A stretch of 16,976 bases of DNA from NCBI GenBank assembly GCA_001598975.1, contig BBXU01000441.1, positions 1 through 16,976 of the forward strand, given 5' to 3'. The position numbers and the translations under genes are program-made. Every line of letters begins with the position of its first letter. Positions within the stretch are counted from its first letter, which is position 1. This document shows, one piece after another, positions 1-11,400 of this stretch. Under the pieces are notes generated by a model. The model was not told where the DNA came from. It ran no database searches and saw only the letters and a list, made by a program, of their open reading frames with translations. The DNA comes from Parachlorella kessleri (taxonomy: Eukaryota > Chlorophyta > Trebouxiophyceae > Chlorellales > Chlorellaceae).

Positions 1-3000
1 TCACCCTCATCATACAGCCAGTTCTGCAGCGGGAGGGGGGAAAAGGGGGGGGACGGGGGATGCAGGTCCAGGCATGATGTACAACCAGGGGGGGGACAGG
101 CTCAGCGCAGGTATAACCCATGTCTTGCCACAGGGCAAGCCGCCCCCGAGCTAGAGCAAGCGCTTGAGAATGGGACAGCAGCCGTGTACGCCTACAGTTG
201 TAGTGGTGCATTACCTAATAAATTGCATAAGCCTCACAGGGCTACTGACTCACCTCCATGTCCTCCAGCTTGGCCAGCAGCCCCGCCTTGGCGTCGTCGC
301 CCACATACGCGGCCAGCTGCTCGCTGAGGCGGTTGCGCAGCGAGTAGATGTAGCTCTCCAGCGCGTTCTTGCGGTCGCTCGTCTCCTCCTGGACCCGAGC
401 CTGCACCAGAGGGGGGAGGAGGCAGGCAGGGGGGCGCTACGTTCATACCCTCACATGTGTGACGCAGGCCTATCTTTGATATGCGGCCACACTCACTGGA
501 TGGACGACAACTACTCCCGCGCAACTGCCAGCCACTCAGCCATGCTGGTACCGCACCCTAGATGGCGCCCCATGGTGTGGCAGCCACGTCCCCAGGTCAG
601 ACCACAATGGACACATGGTGATCAGACCACAGTGGTGCACATATCGGCTCACACCCCTGCATACGCTCTGCCCAGCAGGCCAACGCCCAATGCAACTGGG
701 CGCGCACTTCTTTACAGCTGCACTTGCTGCTGCACTTTCTACGTTGTGCTGCCGTCCTGGGGATGCCAACGGGCAGCATGTACTGCCCGCAAGCCCTCCC
801 CCCTGCTTGCAACACGTCACCCCTCAGGCTGCCCCTACAGCTTGCGCCAAGCACCACCCTTAGCACCCTGCCAGGGCCGCCCCCTACCCAGCCTCCCGCC
901 GGCTGGCCTGCCTCCCACCTGCAGCGCCATCTCGCCTTCCTGCTCGTAGAAGGCCTGCAGCTGCTCACGGCTCATGGCGGCCGTCTCGGACGTGAAGGGC
1001 ACGCTGTGCTTCTTCACCCGCTTCTTGGTCACCTTCTGCGTGGCGGCCGGCGCGGGCGCGACCGCTGCCGCTGCGGCCGGGGCGGCGGCTTCCTCCATGG
1101 GAGCGTCAGCGGCGCTGGCCTGCGGGAAGGGGAGCCCGCGGAGGTCACTTGGCGTCAGCAGAGCATGTTAGAGGAGAGCGCATGTTCCACAGTGCAGAGC
1201 CCAAGGCAGACGGAAGGCTGGATAAAAAGGAAGCAGCACAAGTGGGTGCTGGGGTGGCAAATGCTATGTGCAGGAGCCATGACGGTGGCAACACAGCAAT
1301 TGTCTTGCAAGGGTGACTACAGAGCATGGGGTGGCTGCCTCCCGGAGACAAAAAACCTATGACCCCTGCATGCAACCCCCCAACCCACGAAAGCACGGCG
1401 GCGACCGCACAGCACACTCGCCTCTGCTGCCGTCGCCGCCTCGCCGTCTTCCGTGGGTTTCTTCTCGTCCGCGGCGGCGGCCGCGTCCTCCATGGGCTGA
1501 TCGGCGGGGGCGGGTGCCGCGCCTGCCGCTGCCAGGGGCACCTGAGCCACAGCAGGGCATGTCACGGCAGGGGTTCGCCTCTTTCTGAGGACCTGGCAAC
1601 GCCCGGCGGTACACAGGGGGAGTCAGCTTTGCGTGGGAGGACGGAGAACCACTTGTTTGCGGACCCATACTGTGCCAGAGAGCCTGTCACCTGCATGGAG
1701 CCGAGCGCCACCCACACCCATGTAGCAAGGTACAAGAGGGGGTTACAAGGGACCCACCCCAACTGCCGCGACCGCCCTCCAAGGCCCAGCTAGATGCCTA
1801 GCAGACCCCCAGCACAGGCAGGCAGTGAGCCCAACACCCAGGGCCCTGGAGCATCCAGAGCAGCAAATACCCAAAAGTGTATTCGTGACACAGTTACCAC
1901 CCCCATCCCTCCCTTGAAGTGTCCCCAAGGGGACCCTAGTGGAGGCCCAACACCCAACACCACCACCGCAGCCAGAAGCACCCACCACCCGCCCCCGCCA
2001 CCCCGCTCACGCCCTCCGCCGCCACAGCTGCCCGCCCCGCCGACCGCCCGCCTCACCTCTTCCTGGTATTCCTCCTCCTCCAGCAGCTGCACCTGCTCCA
2101 CGTTGACCACGCCGTTCAGGTTCAGCGTCACCTTGACCTTGAGCTTGGCCTTGTCTGTCCCCGCCGGCACCTTGAACGCGCCAATGTGGAAGCTGCCTGC
2201 AGCCAGAGGGGGGCGGCCACAAGGGGGCATCAGCAACCAGGACCGACTCTCCTCTGATTCCAGCAATAAAAGCTGTACACGGAGACAACCCTAGGCTTCA
2301 AGGCCCCCTCTCCCCCCCCTCCCTTTTCAGTCCCTAGTTCAAGAGATGCACATGGAGCAGGCAACTGCCCAGGCCATCACTTGCCCTTCTTCCGACCCCT
2401 GGCCACAGCAGGCGTGTCCTGTGAGGTGCCCCAAGGCTGCTGCCTGCGGGCCATACATGCCTGGAAGCCATGCTGCTATGCATTACGCGGGTAAAACCCC
2501 ATCGAGCGTATACAAAGAAATGCAACAGCTGAACACACTGTTTTACGTGGGCCTCCGCTCTGCAGCTAGGAACCAAGCTAGAGGGCCACCTCAGCCTCTC
2601 CCCCGTACCCAGCCAGCTGCTGCGGCGCCCTGATTCCCACGCACCAATGTGCTTGCTGGCGGTGGAGGGGATGTCTGAGTCGTCTGTGTACTGGGCGGTG
2701 ATGGAGAAGGGCTCCGACCGGTAGAAGGTGAGCATCTTGGCGGACGGCACGTGGCTGCCCTTCTCAAACACTGCACGCATGCACCAGCAGGAGCCCATGA
2801 GCGAGGGAGAGTACGACCATGGCGAAAGGGACGCCGCCTCAACTCATCAGCACTGGTGGCACTGCACACTCGGCCAGCAAGGGCCGGCTACCTTCATCAT
2901 GCCCAGACAGGGTAGCACAGCACACCAGCCATACCACCCCCCCCCCCCCTTCTCCTGTCCCCATGTTCTCCGTCACTCCACACCCCCTACCTGTGGAGGT

Positions 3001-6000
3001 GACGGGTGGCTGGTCCTTCTCTGCCGCGGGCCATGAGAAGGCGACCCCGTAGGGGAAAGAGTCCACCACCTGAAAGTCACGCACCCTGCAACACACACGC
3101 CAGGGCGGAGGGGTCAGCGGACAGTCAGGCAGCAGCCAGCCAGCCGGTGTGCAAAGAGGACGCCAGAGGAACGACCCAACAGCCAGCTTAAGGAGGCAAT
3201 GGCAGCGAGTCCGTACTCCGGCGTCCCCTGGGGGCGCCGCAGCCGCCAGCCATTGCAGCTAACCCTGCATCTCTTACCCAGGCGGTTGTTGCCCAAGCGC
3301 AGCCTCCTGACCAGCCCGGGACAGGCAGCCGCACGGCCGCCTGGTGACATTGGAGTCTCCGGCACCACACACTAACACTCAGACCATCCCTCCGCCCTCC
3401 CGTGGCCTTAAGTGGCCTTAAGTGCTCGACTAAAAAATGACTCATGCCCGCCCCCCCCCTTGGGCTCACTTGAAGCTGGGCGACAGCATGGCGGCCTGCA
3501 GCGCGCATCCGCGCGACACCGTCTCCTTGGCGTTCAGCGTGCGCGACGGCTCGCGGCCAAAGTAGGTGGTGAGTATGCGCTGCAGGGCGGGGATGCGGCT
3601 GCTGCCTCCCACCAGCTCCACCGCAGACACCTGCTCGGGGGTCAGACCGGCTGCCTCCACAGCCTGCAGCGCGGGTGCAGGAAGAACACAAGCATGGTGA
3701 ATTGGGAGCTTGCTGGCGCACCGTTAAGCCAGGGTGGCAAGTCAGTTCCAGTCACAAAGGTGGGGCGCTCCCAGGCTAAAGCCTTCTGCTTGCCGCCAGG
3801 GGTGAGCTGCCATGCTGCAGCCTTCCATCCTGAGAGGGTGGTAGGCAGGGTGGCAGGCCTGCGAGCGTACACTACCCAGGCACCCCCAACATCTGGGCAC
3901 TCACCCCCCTCGACAGGCGCCTTACACCCAGCCTGCCTTGCAGCACTGACGCACTCTGAGCCGAGCCGCAAGCAAGCAAGCAAGCAAGCACTGCTAAACC
4001 CCAGGTGACCTCTGCCGCACTCTCAGCCTTCCCACACCTTAATGCTGCCCCTAAGACTCCGCACAGGCCCGGACCCCCACCCCCTCCATCTGCGCTGCGC
4101 CCTACATTCTATACTGGTCCCATCCACCTGTACTGCCCCCTACCATGTGTACTGCCTCCCTCCACCTGTACCGCGCCCTACCTTCTGTACCGGCACCAGC
4201 AGCCGGTCCAGCACCGGCTTGGACATCTCCTCAAACACGTCGCGCGTCATCATGCCAGACGCGTCCACATCATTCTGCAGCGACTCTACATTGATGGGGG
4301 CCTCGGAGTTGGCGCTCAGAATCTTCTTCAGCTGCAGCATGGCAGGCGGCAGGTGGGGGGGCACACGGGGTGGTGGTCAGTTGTTAGGGCTCCAGCACAG
4401 GCGGGGTGGGCAGAGGTGAGGAGACCTGTGGTGTGATGCGGCAACCGGCCGAGGGTACCCACAACCCCCTCTAGTGCCCTTGCTGGGCGAGGATAGGTTG
4501 TAGGCATTTGTCTAAGGTCGATATCCCAGGTAGGCAGCTCCACCCTTCAAGAATGGGTCTTACTGACATGCCAAGCCCCTAGAAGGCTGTAGCAAAGCAA
4601 GCAGGCAACATGTGCGCAGCACGTACCGCAAGCACTGAACGACTGCACACATGACAACCGGCCAACCAGCCGTGCCCTCCCACACCCAAGCCACAGTGCC
4701 AGCGCCTGCCCCCCCCCCCGCCCCCCCACCCACAGACACACACACTCACACTCACACACACAGAGACACACCACACTCACCTTCTCGCATGCCAGCCGCA
4801 GCCTGAAGCGTGCCCGCAGCTGAGACTTGACATCCAGCTTGTACTTGGTGTTGAACTCGCTGCACACAGCAGGCAGGACCCGCGGCGTGTCAGCTCGCCA
4901 CCACCAAGACATGTTCAGCACAGCGGCCACCACTACCAGGCTAAGACCAGCCAGACCCAGTGCATACAGATAGGAGCGCCGGCGGGCCAGGCTGGGGGCT
5001 TGCAGGGCCTTGACGAGCTCAGCACTGCCATCGTCACCAATGGGGAAGTCGTCTTCACACCGGCGTCCAGATCTAAGCGGGCCAGCTCCTTCCACACACA
5101 CATACATACAGCTACAAAAGGGAGTAGCTATGCTTGATCAACGATAGAGAATGCATCTACGTACGACACCCAGTTTTGCGGTGTTGGCAGAGCACAATCC
5201 AACTCTTGGCCTGACAGTGCTTGGAGCCAATCCCTGGCCCCGCCCTGGGCGAACCTCCCCCCACCAGCTCGCTCCGGGCGCCCCAACTCACTTGACAAAG
5301 TGCTCAAAGAGGACCTTGTCAAAATCACGGCCCCCCAGGTCCCGGTCCCAGGCATTGGACAGCACCTGCAGCTGCCCCTTCTTCAGGGCAACCACGCACA
5401 CCTGCACCAGAAGCAGCAGCAATGAAGCACACACTCGGCATCAACTTTGAGCGGGTGCCACGGTATACGAGGGAGCGTGCACGGCCCCGCAAAGCAGGCT
5501 GGCGCTGCAACTGCCGCTGCCAGGGCTACTACATGCCCCCATTGGGACACTACGCCTTCCGCAGGGTGCTGTTGTGGTGCGGCTCATCTGGCCATTGTCC
5601 GGACTGCATTGAGAGTATATACTGGTGTGTGCTGTGACAGGGTTCCCCACGCCTCTCCTGGTGCATCAAACCTTACCCTTGCCATTCAAGCTCTCCCTGG
5701 ACTGTGCGTCACATGCCCAGCACCCAGCAACCTTCACAGCAACCCCCCAGGCCACCGCCTGCCAAGCCATTACCTGGCCCCTCAACCAACCCTGCCTGCA
5801 ACAGAGCGGGCCTCAACCCCCACCAATGCAGACCGCAGCGCACCCAGCCGGCAACTCCAGGCGCCTAGCCTGCCCGCCCGCCTGCCTGGACAAGCAAGCA
5901 AGCAAGCAAGGTGCCGCACCTGGGTGGCTGCGTGCCCCACGTCCACAAACACCACATTTATCGGGTCCTTCTCCGGCAGGTCCGTCTTGTAGATGCCGTA

Positions 6001-6802
6001 GGCCAGTGCCGTGGCTGCCGTGTCGTTCAGCAGCCGCAGGCAGTTCCAGCCCGCAATCTGCGCGGCGTCGAGCATCGCGTGCCGCTCCGGCTCGGTGTAG
6101 AAGGTGGGCACGGAGATGACGCACTCTTTCACCTCCTCCCCTTGCTCTGTCTCGGCAATCTTCTTGAGGTCAACCAGCATCGCCGCCATCAGCTGCTCCG
6201 CCGTCAGCCGCGTGGGCTGGCCCAAGTACTGTACCTCAAACAGGCACTCGCCCTGCGGCCCCTCCACCACCTTGTAAGGCAAGTCGGGCATGTCTTCCTG
6301 GACGACAGGGTCCGAGTACCGCTTGCCCATCAGCCGCTTGAGCCAGGACACCGTGTTCTTGGGGTTGGTGGACAGGGAGGACGCCGCATCGGAGCCAATC
6401 ATGCGCTGCTTGGCGGTGAAGGTCACCAGGCTGGGAGACTCGCGCTTGGACTCACGGTTGAGCAGCACGTCCACACCTGTGGATGACGGGGTATCACAGA
6501 TATGTTGGCAGAGAGAGCGTCGAGAGACTGTTATTTGCAGTGGCTCTGCGTGGTCGTGCAGGGATGCTCAAGGGACGGACTTGTAGCCGGAAGACTGCAG
6601 GGAACGCCCCAACGCCAGCCGCAAGAGGACCTAGAGAGCACTGCAAACACTTCCTCATGGGCGCAGTTTCCTAGAAAGCTGTGATCAGAACGCAAACCCT
6701 GTCCCCCTTACTCAAGCTCGCCTAATGCTCAGGCTCACCTCCCCTCCTTGCAAGCGCAATACATGATGCGGAGTCGCCCACATCAATGCCAGCCACTGAC
6801 AT
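1..6802 (-). CDS. Hsp110-class chaperone (HSP70-14/15 type), 3'-partial
   Basis: Exons in transcription order: 6802-6739, 6476-5920, 5401-5292, 4859-4781, 4331-4182, 3663-3470, 3085-2991, 2770-2645, 2196-2057, 1541-1422, 1119-919, 400-254, 23-<1. All frames join without a stop, giving about 668 residues; family members have about 800-850, so the C-terminus lies past the left edge. The product starts MSVAGIDVGDS, the Hsp110 form of the first phosphate loop. The second loop reads FVDVGHAATQ, with the His-Ala typical of Hsp110 instead of Gly-Gly-Gly-Thr; the adenosine motif is VELVGGSSRIP. Nucleotide-binding domain is about 1-385, beta substrate domain about 390-505, an Ala/Pro/acidic loop about 506-575, then the helical domain with EMALQARVQEETSDRKNALE and NWLYDEG. 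Known role of the family: cytosolic nucleotide exchange factor for Hsp70 and holdase. The last visible bases could also be a donor (GAGG|GTGA), so the final exon end is open. Family is sure; exact splice sites are predictions. Confidence 0.95.
1120..1421 (-). other. GC-AG intron in HSP110 (intron 10)
   Basis: The donor reads GCAGAG|GCGAGT on the minus strand, matching the consensus of minor GC-AG introns apart from C replacing T at the second base. The acceptor is CCGCAG|GCC. This choice keeps phase 0 on both sides. The nearest GT (GGCGA|GTGTGC) shifts the frame and reaches a stop a few codons into the next exon. Confidence 0.8.
2937..2949. repeat. C13 homopolymer in HSP110 intron 7
   Basis: Thirteen consecutive C on the plus strand, which is G13 in the transcript, about 41 bases after the exon 7 donor. 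Its length is liable to sequencing or slippage error. Confidence 0.9.
3968..3990. repeat. (GCAA)n microsatellite in HSP110 intron 5
   Basis: More than five perfect tetranucleotide copies. The same motif recurs at 5891-5910 in intron 2. Confidence 0.9.
4097..4191. repeat. Five degenerate 19-bp tandem units spanning the HSP110 exon 5 donor
   Basis: Units start at 4097, 4116, 4135, 4154 and 4173, in exact 19-bp register. They share a shape of g, C-rich block, taC or cac, then tgtact/tgtacc. Units one and five agree at 16 of their first 18 bases. Unit five contains the last nine coding bases of exon 5 and its GT donor; the other four lie inside intron 5. Unit three also carries a usable-looking GT (CATG|GTAGGG on the minus strand), 38 bp into the intron. 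Confidence 0.8.
4709..4778. repeat. Poly-C tract plus CA-rich microsatellite in HSP110 intron 4
   Basis: On the plus strand C11-G-C7 is followed by an imperfect CA/CACT run that reaches the exon 4 donor at 4780. On the transcribed sense this is GTGAGTGTGG, then TG repeats, then long G runs that could fold as a G-quadruplex in the RNA. Confidence 0.85.
5891..5910. repeat. (CAAG)5 microsatellite beside the HSP110 exon 2 donor
   Basis: Five perfect copies starting nine bases after the GT donor at 5919-5918. In the transcript this reads as CTTG repeats within the first 30 bases of intron 2. Confidence 0.9.
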
Positions 6803-7024
6803 CTTGAACGAATATCCTTCAATATCCCTGCCGCAATGGCCGTTCAGGAACGACGATCAACGAGATGTGAACTCCTAGAAGCGAGCCCTGCTGCACCAAG
6901 TTGATCGGTCCCAGTGCAAGGTGGTGCTGAAACGCTCACAATCCGATCAAGGCAAACTATTAGTGCTGGGACGGCCAAGCGCTTCGGCGGCCTCCAGCGC
7001 ACGCTCAGCATGACTTGACTTCGA

Positions 7025-7037
7025 GACGCTTCCAGAA
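7025..7037. promoter_or_regulatory. Candidate heat-shock element upstream of HSP110
   Basis: Reads gacgcTTCcaGAA: two perfect alternating units (TTCnnGAA), preceded at the right spacing by GAC in place of GAA. It lies about 220 bases upstream of the HSP110 ATG. A second two-unit TTCagGAA lies at 6843-6850, about 40 bases upstream of the ATG and possibly inside the 5' UTR. Such short matches arise by chance, so this is only a candidate. Confidence 0.25.
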
Positions 7038-7638
7038 ACCCTCCTGGGCCCCATTCCTTGCTTGTATGATGCAACTGACGCACGGTGTCCTGACAGTATA
7101 GTTACACGGTCCTATAGGTTGCCCGTCTAAGCTTTCAGCATTGCACGACATGTTGGCAAGTGCGAAACATTCGAAGCAGTCGGGGGGCCACTAAGTCTTA
7201 CATCCTTATTCAAAAGTTCCAGCAGGTCATGTAGGCGCTTGGAGGAAACTATATGTTGCTGGTGGCAGGGAACCCGTGCAAGGAGAGGTAGGGGTGAACT
7301 CTATACGCCCGTGTAGAGTTATGCCCTCGGGCTGCCTGAGTTTTGATCCAACAGGTCCCTCCCCGAGACAAGCTAAGGTCTCTGGAAGGCCAAATGGCGT
7401 TTGCATACGACTGGCAGTGGTGCGTGGTATGCAAGTGGGCTTGCGCGAATAGGTGGTGCCCTAAAACGACTGTGCTTGACTGACATAAACTGGGCTGTCT
7501 AGGCAGCAGCAATGTTCCGCAGTAGCCAATGGCACCGTTGCCCTAGGATGCTCTTGGTAATGCCGAAAGCGTGAATCACTCCCAGGCACACTGTCAATCT
7601 CTGACTGCCACCAGAGCTGGTGAGGCTGGTCTCCACAG

Positions 7639-7643
7639 TTACA
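7639..7643 (-). terminator. Possible DGD1 polyadenylation signal (TGTAA)
   Basis: First minus-strand TGTAA downstream of the DGD1 stop, which would give a 3' UTR of about 770 bases. TGTAA is the usual poly(A) motif of green algae. Further copies at 7202-7198 and 7106-7102 are less likely. No transcript evidence is available. Confidence 0.3.
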
Positions 7644-8411
7644 CAAAAGTGGCATCAAGGACGCGCTGAGCTACTAGGCCAACATTCGTTTACCTGGCTG
7701 CAAAAGGGACAGAGGGTAAATTGCACAGACATTCAGCCACGCTTTAGACAACTCAAGGACAGGTGGCTTACGCAGAAAAGCAGCCTGAAGGGGAAAACAA
7801 AAGTCTCTACAGGAACGATGAAATGAGACATCAATCAAAGGCCGAGGTTGTAATGAGGTTTATAGTCCACAGATGATATACAGGAGCTGCTGTTCACAGG
7901 GGCAGCCAAATCCACAGCACTTGCACATGCATCGGCAAGCATGTATCCGCAAAGCAGGAGGTGCCCAACTCAGGCACCCCTAAGGCCCCATTCAAAGCAC
8001 CACCTACAGTGGTATCATGTTTTCGTTCTCACATAAGATTCTCAAGCCAGCTCAAGCTAGCTGGACCAATGGCCACAGGGCCGCCAAGTGATTCGCGAGG
8101 ACAGACGCACATCTCCACAATATATATGATAGCACTCTGTCAAATAGTGCACCAGGCACACAACTGTATTCGAGAAGAGCGGCCACGCCTCACCAGCTAG
8201 GCAGTACAGCTTGCTCTGCTCCCAGCAGGCAGCCCCGCCAGAGTGCGCAACGACAAGGCGATAAGGACTCGGGGTAAAAAAAACTACATACTCTTCATAT
8301 GTGCTGCAACCTAATACCTGACACCCCAGCAGGATCTGACAGCAGTGAAAATGCGCAGGAGCTCAACGCAGTCCTACTCTTCCTCAACTAACCCACTGAA
8401 CAAACCCAGAA

Positions 8412-11400
8412 TCACCTAGCCTTTGAAGCCACCTGGGCACTGCTCGCCACAGAAGCTGAGGCGGCAATTGCATGCTGCTTGGGCTGCAGCCGCTTCTTGT
8501 CATCAAACAGGCCACCCACGTGGCTCTTGGAGGGGTCAAAGTCATCCAGGCGCTGCGGGTTATCACGCGTGTAGGCACCAGCGCCCGCAACAGCCCGCAG
8601 GGGCTCCACGCCTGCACAGATCACGGAGGAGGCACAGGGGCTTCATCAACCAGCTGTGCGCTGGCGCCAACCTCGGCTTAGCTTGCCAGGCAGGCACTTT
8701 TTACCACCAAAGCGCTGCCCCTCTCGCGGAAGTTGCCAGTGAACAGCCACAGGTACCGCAGCCACCTACCAACACTTTTGCAGCGTATACACACGCCTAC
8801 GCCTAGCTACCGACCTCTACGGTAATTCCAATAAGTCATATGAATGCCATGTGATAGCAACGCACGCAACACACCCATGCTGTGGCACGACACAGTAGCC
8901 CACACCACCCGCGCAGCCCACCTGTCAACGTGTTGTGCGTGGCCCAGAGCAGGCTGTCCACAGCAGAGGTCAGCGGTCCCCGCTTCAAATCCTTGGCAGA
9001 CAGCTCCGTCACGTCTAGGAAGCGCTCAGTGGCTGCGTCCCAGGTCAGGCGCTGCACCTCGTCTGACGACATGGGGTGCGGCTCATGGGCCAGGGCGTAC
9101 TGCACATGCTTGGAGAACTCCTGGGGGTCCCTGCAGCAAGGCGCCGCTTTGCGCAGGGGGTCAGAAGCTGTAGCTGCAGCTGTTCCATGTCGCCCAGTAC
9201 AAACATTAAGGCAGAACAGCTGCTGCACTGGACAGCCTGGGAGCTTAGGCTGCCCAGCCCACAGTATGCACCTTTGGTGCACAGTAGCTTGCATGGCAAC
9301 GGCTGTGGTTCGTCCTGTGCCGAACGACATGCATATGTGAAGGATTGAAACGAATGGCAACCTTTCAACCCATACCGTGCGCCCCCTGCCCCCACCTCCC
9401 CCCGCGCCCCTCCCACCCACATGCACCACTACACACACGCTTGCCCGCACCCAGCACGTCAGCCCACCTGTAGACAAGGCAGTTGCGGAATGTGGAGAAG
9501 AAGCGGTTGGAGGGGTGCTCGGCACAGATCACCCACTTGCCCATGGCAAGTGCCTCCGCACTTGTCGTGGCCACCACATCGCTGGTGGAGGGGTTGATGA
9601 AGACCATGTAGTCATGCATCGACTCATCCAGGTGATCCTTCGCTCCGTGGAAGGACATGTTCAGCTGCCGCGCCGCCGCCTCCGTGCGCACCTACGCCAA
9701 TGAAGGAGGAGCACGCGCATACATCTAGTTAATCCTGCTACCCGTCTCCTCAGCCGGCACAGCACTAGCCACGCGTCTGGGGGCAGTACCGCTGAGAATT
9801 GCTGGAAAAGCCACTGGGCAGGACTAATCCAGCCCTAAGTAATCACTGGAAAACACCTCCGAACCCTGAGACCGGCATGCTGGCCTGCCACTGACTAGGC
9901 AGCTAAGCCTGGCAACACGCCCGTTCCATTGGGAGCCATGACACCCCAACAGCACTATTGCAGCTTTTGCCGCCAACCGCTGTTGCACCATGGCATCACC
10001 CTGGCCCACATCCCACCACTCACCGCGTCCAAGTCCTCCCCGGTGCCATAGCAGTCCATGTGCACCGGCTGCTCCCCGCTTTGATGGTGCTTGGACAGCA
10101 GCTCCAGCAGCTCGGTGTAGCCCTTGCCCCACACCACCTTGCCAATGAAATACGCGCCCTTGCTGAACCTGCGCTCACTACGCAAACACAGAAGAGAAGC
10201 CCGGGGGCCGCTGTCATCTCGCTGAGTGGGCTCGGGTCCCACATCGGAGATATGGTGTGGACACAACAACACACACTTTGCTAGGCGGCAGATATTGACT
10301 ACACCCATGCCTCAAAGCTTCTTGACAACTTGCTGCGGTATGCACTGAACAAGCTAAATGGAACACACAAGTTGCCATCGGAGGGTTGAGAGCATAACTA
10401 GCAACTTCGCAGCACATACTGCAAAAGAGGGTTTGACCCACGGCACGTGCTACAAGTGTGCTGCTGACCTGGGCTCGCCATCCTCGGGAGGCTGCGCCTT
10501 CTTGCGACCGACTTCCAGGAAGGACTCGGCCACGCCGTGCACAAACTCGGTGGTCTGCCGCGGCAGCGGCTGCACCGCGTCTGAGAGCTTGACCACCTTG
10601 TGGCAGTGCGCGCGGCACACCCAGTTGTTCACGTGCCGCAGGATTGCCTCCTTCACACCGCCGCCCTCCTCCCTACAGCAAGCCCACGCTCGTACCGGGG
10701 TCAACATCCCGCTGGCCAGCCAGCCGTTACCCATCGCATGACTCACAGAACAGCGCCTGTCCCCTATTACCCAGGCACGAACAACAAGCATGTGAGCCGC
10801 TGCTCCCCTTGAATGACAAGCTGGACAAGTCCTTCCTTCTTGAATTTGCTGCCCGTAGAGTGCAAACATGAGCAGCGCTCCCACCCAGCAACCCACCTGC
10901 GCGCGTAGTCCAGGTAGTTGGTGTGCACCACGCCCACCACATGGTTGAACTTGTCGGTCCACCGCCGGCCATGGTGGTACCAGTTGAGGTGCTCCGGCTC
11001 CTCCAGGATGGCCACATCCGCCTGCAAGGCAGGTGAGGTGCAGCCCAGCCATTCGAAGGTCGGCCAACTCGTATAACCTGGCACTTTAGAACGCCATATA
11101 CGGGTGGGGCGACTTGAACACCCTGGCATTGCAGAAGGCCAAATATCAGCGGCAGCGAAGGCCGAGCGCAACGGCAGAGCACCCATCACTTAGCCCTAGC
11201 AGGTATTGTTTCAAGTGCCACAGGTGTGGGCAGCAGCGCCACCACCACTACATACGGGCACGTCCCCGCCTTCCCCCCCTGCATGGCTGCAAGCACTCAC
11301 CTCGTGCTCTGGGATGTACTGTGTAGGGTCGCCCACAGGCAGGATGCTGCACTTTTCGGGCGCGTAGCGGCCGGGGTAGAAGGTGACCTTGAAGTCCGAG

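Larger units (their letters stand above)
6803..8411. other. Intergenic: HSP110 promoter/5' UTR side and DGD1 3' UTR side
   Basis: About 1.6 kb with no open frame that resembles a protein I know. The base composition is visibly less GC-rich than the coding parts. Transcription runs right to left, so the right end should hold the DGD1 3' UTR and the left end the HSP110 promoter and 5' UTR. Minus-strand TGTAA, the usual chlorophyte poly(A) motif, occurs at 7643-7639, 7202-7198 and 7106-7102. Nothing else recognisable. Confidence 0.6.

Noticed and set aside
24..60. G-rich plus-strand block resembling a quadruplex motif
   Set aside because: In transcript sense it is a C/T-rich tract directly before a CTGCAG acceptor, so it is explained as the polypyrimidine tract of HSP110 intron 12.
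3400..3423. Ten-base direct repeat (gtggccttaa-like, two copies)
   Set aside because: Only two short copies inside an intron; too little to support more than simple slippage.
401..5919. HSP110 introns 2, 5 and 11 are all 518 bp in my model
   Set aside because: Their starts and interiors do not look alike (different donors, different repeats), so equal length looks coincidental.
5911..6486. Plus-strand open frame of 191 codons
   Set aside because: It lies exactly antisense to HSP110 exon 2, whose minus-strand protein is clearly conserved; the plus frame is a shadow of GC-rich codons.
7249..8200. Short open frames between HSP110 and DGD1
   Set aside because: All are under 90 codons, on both strands, with no family resemblance; expected by chance in non-coding DNA.
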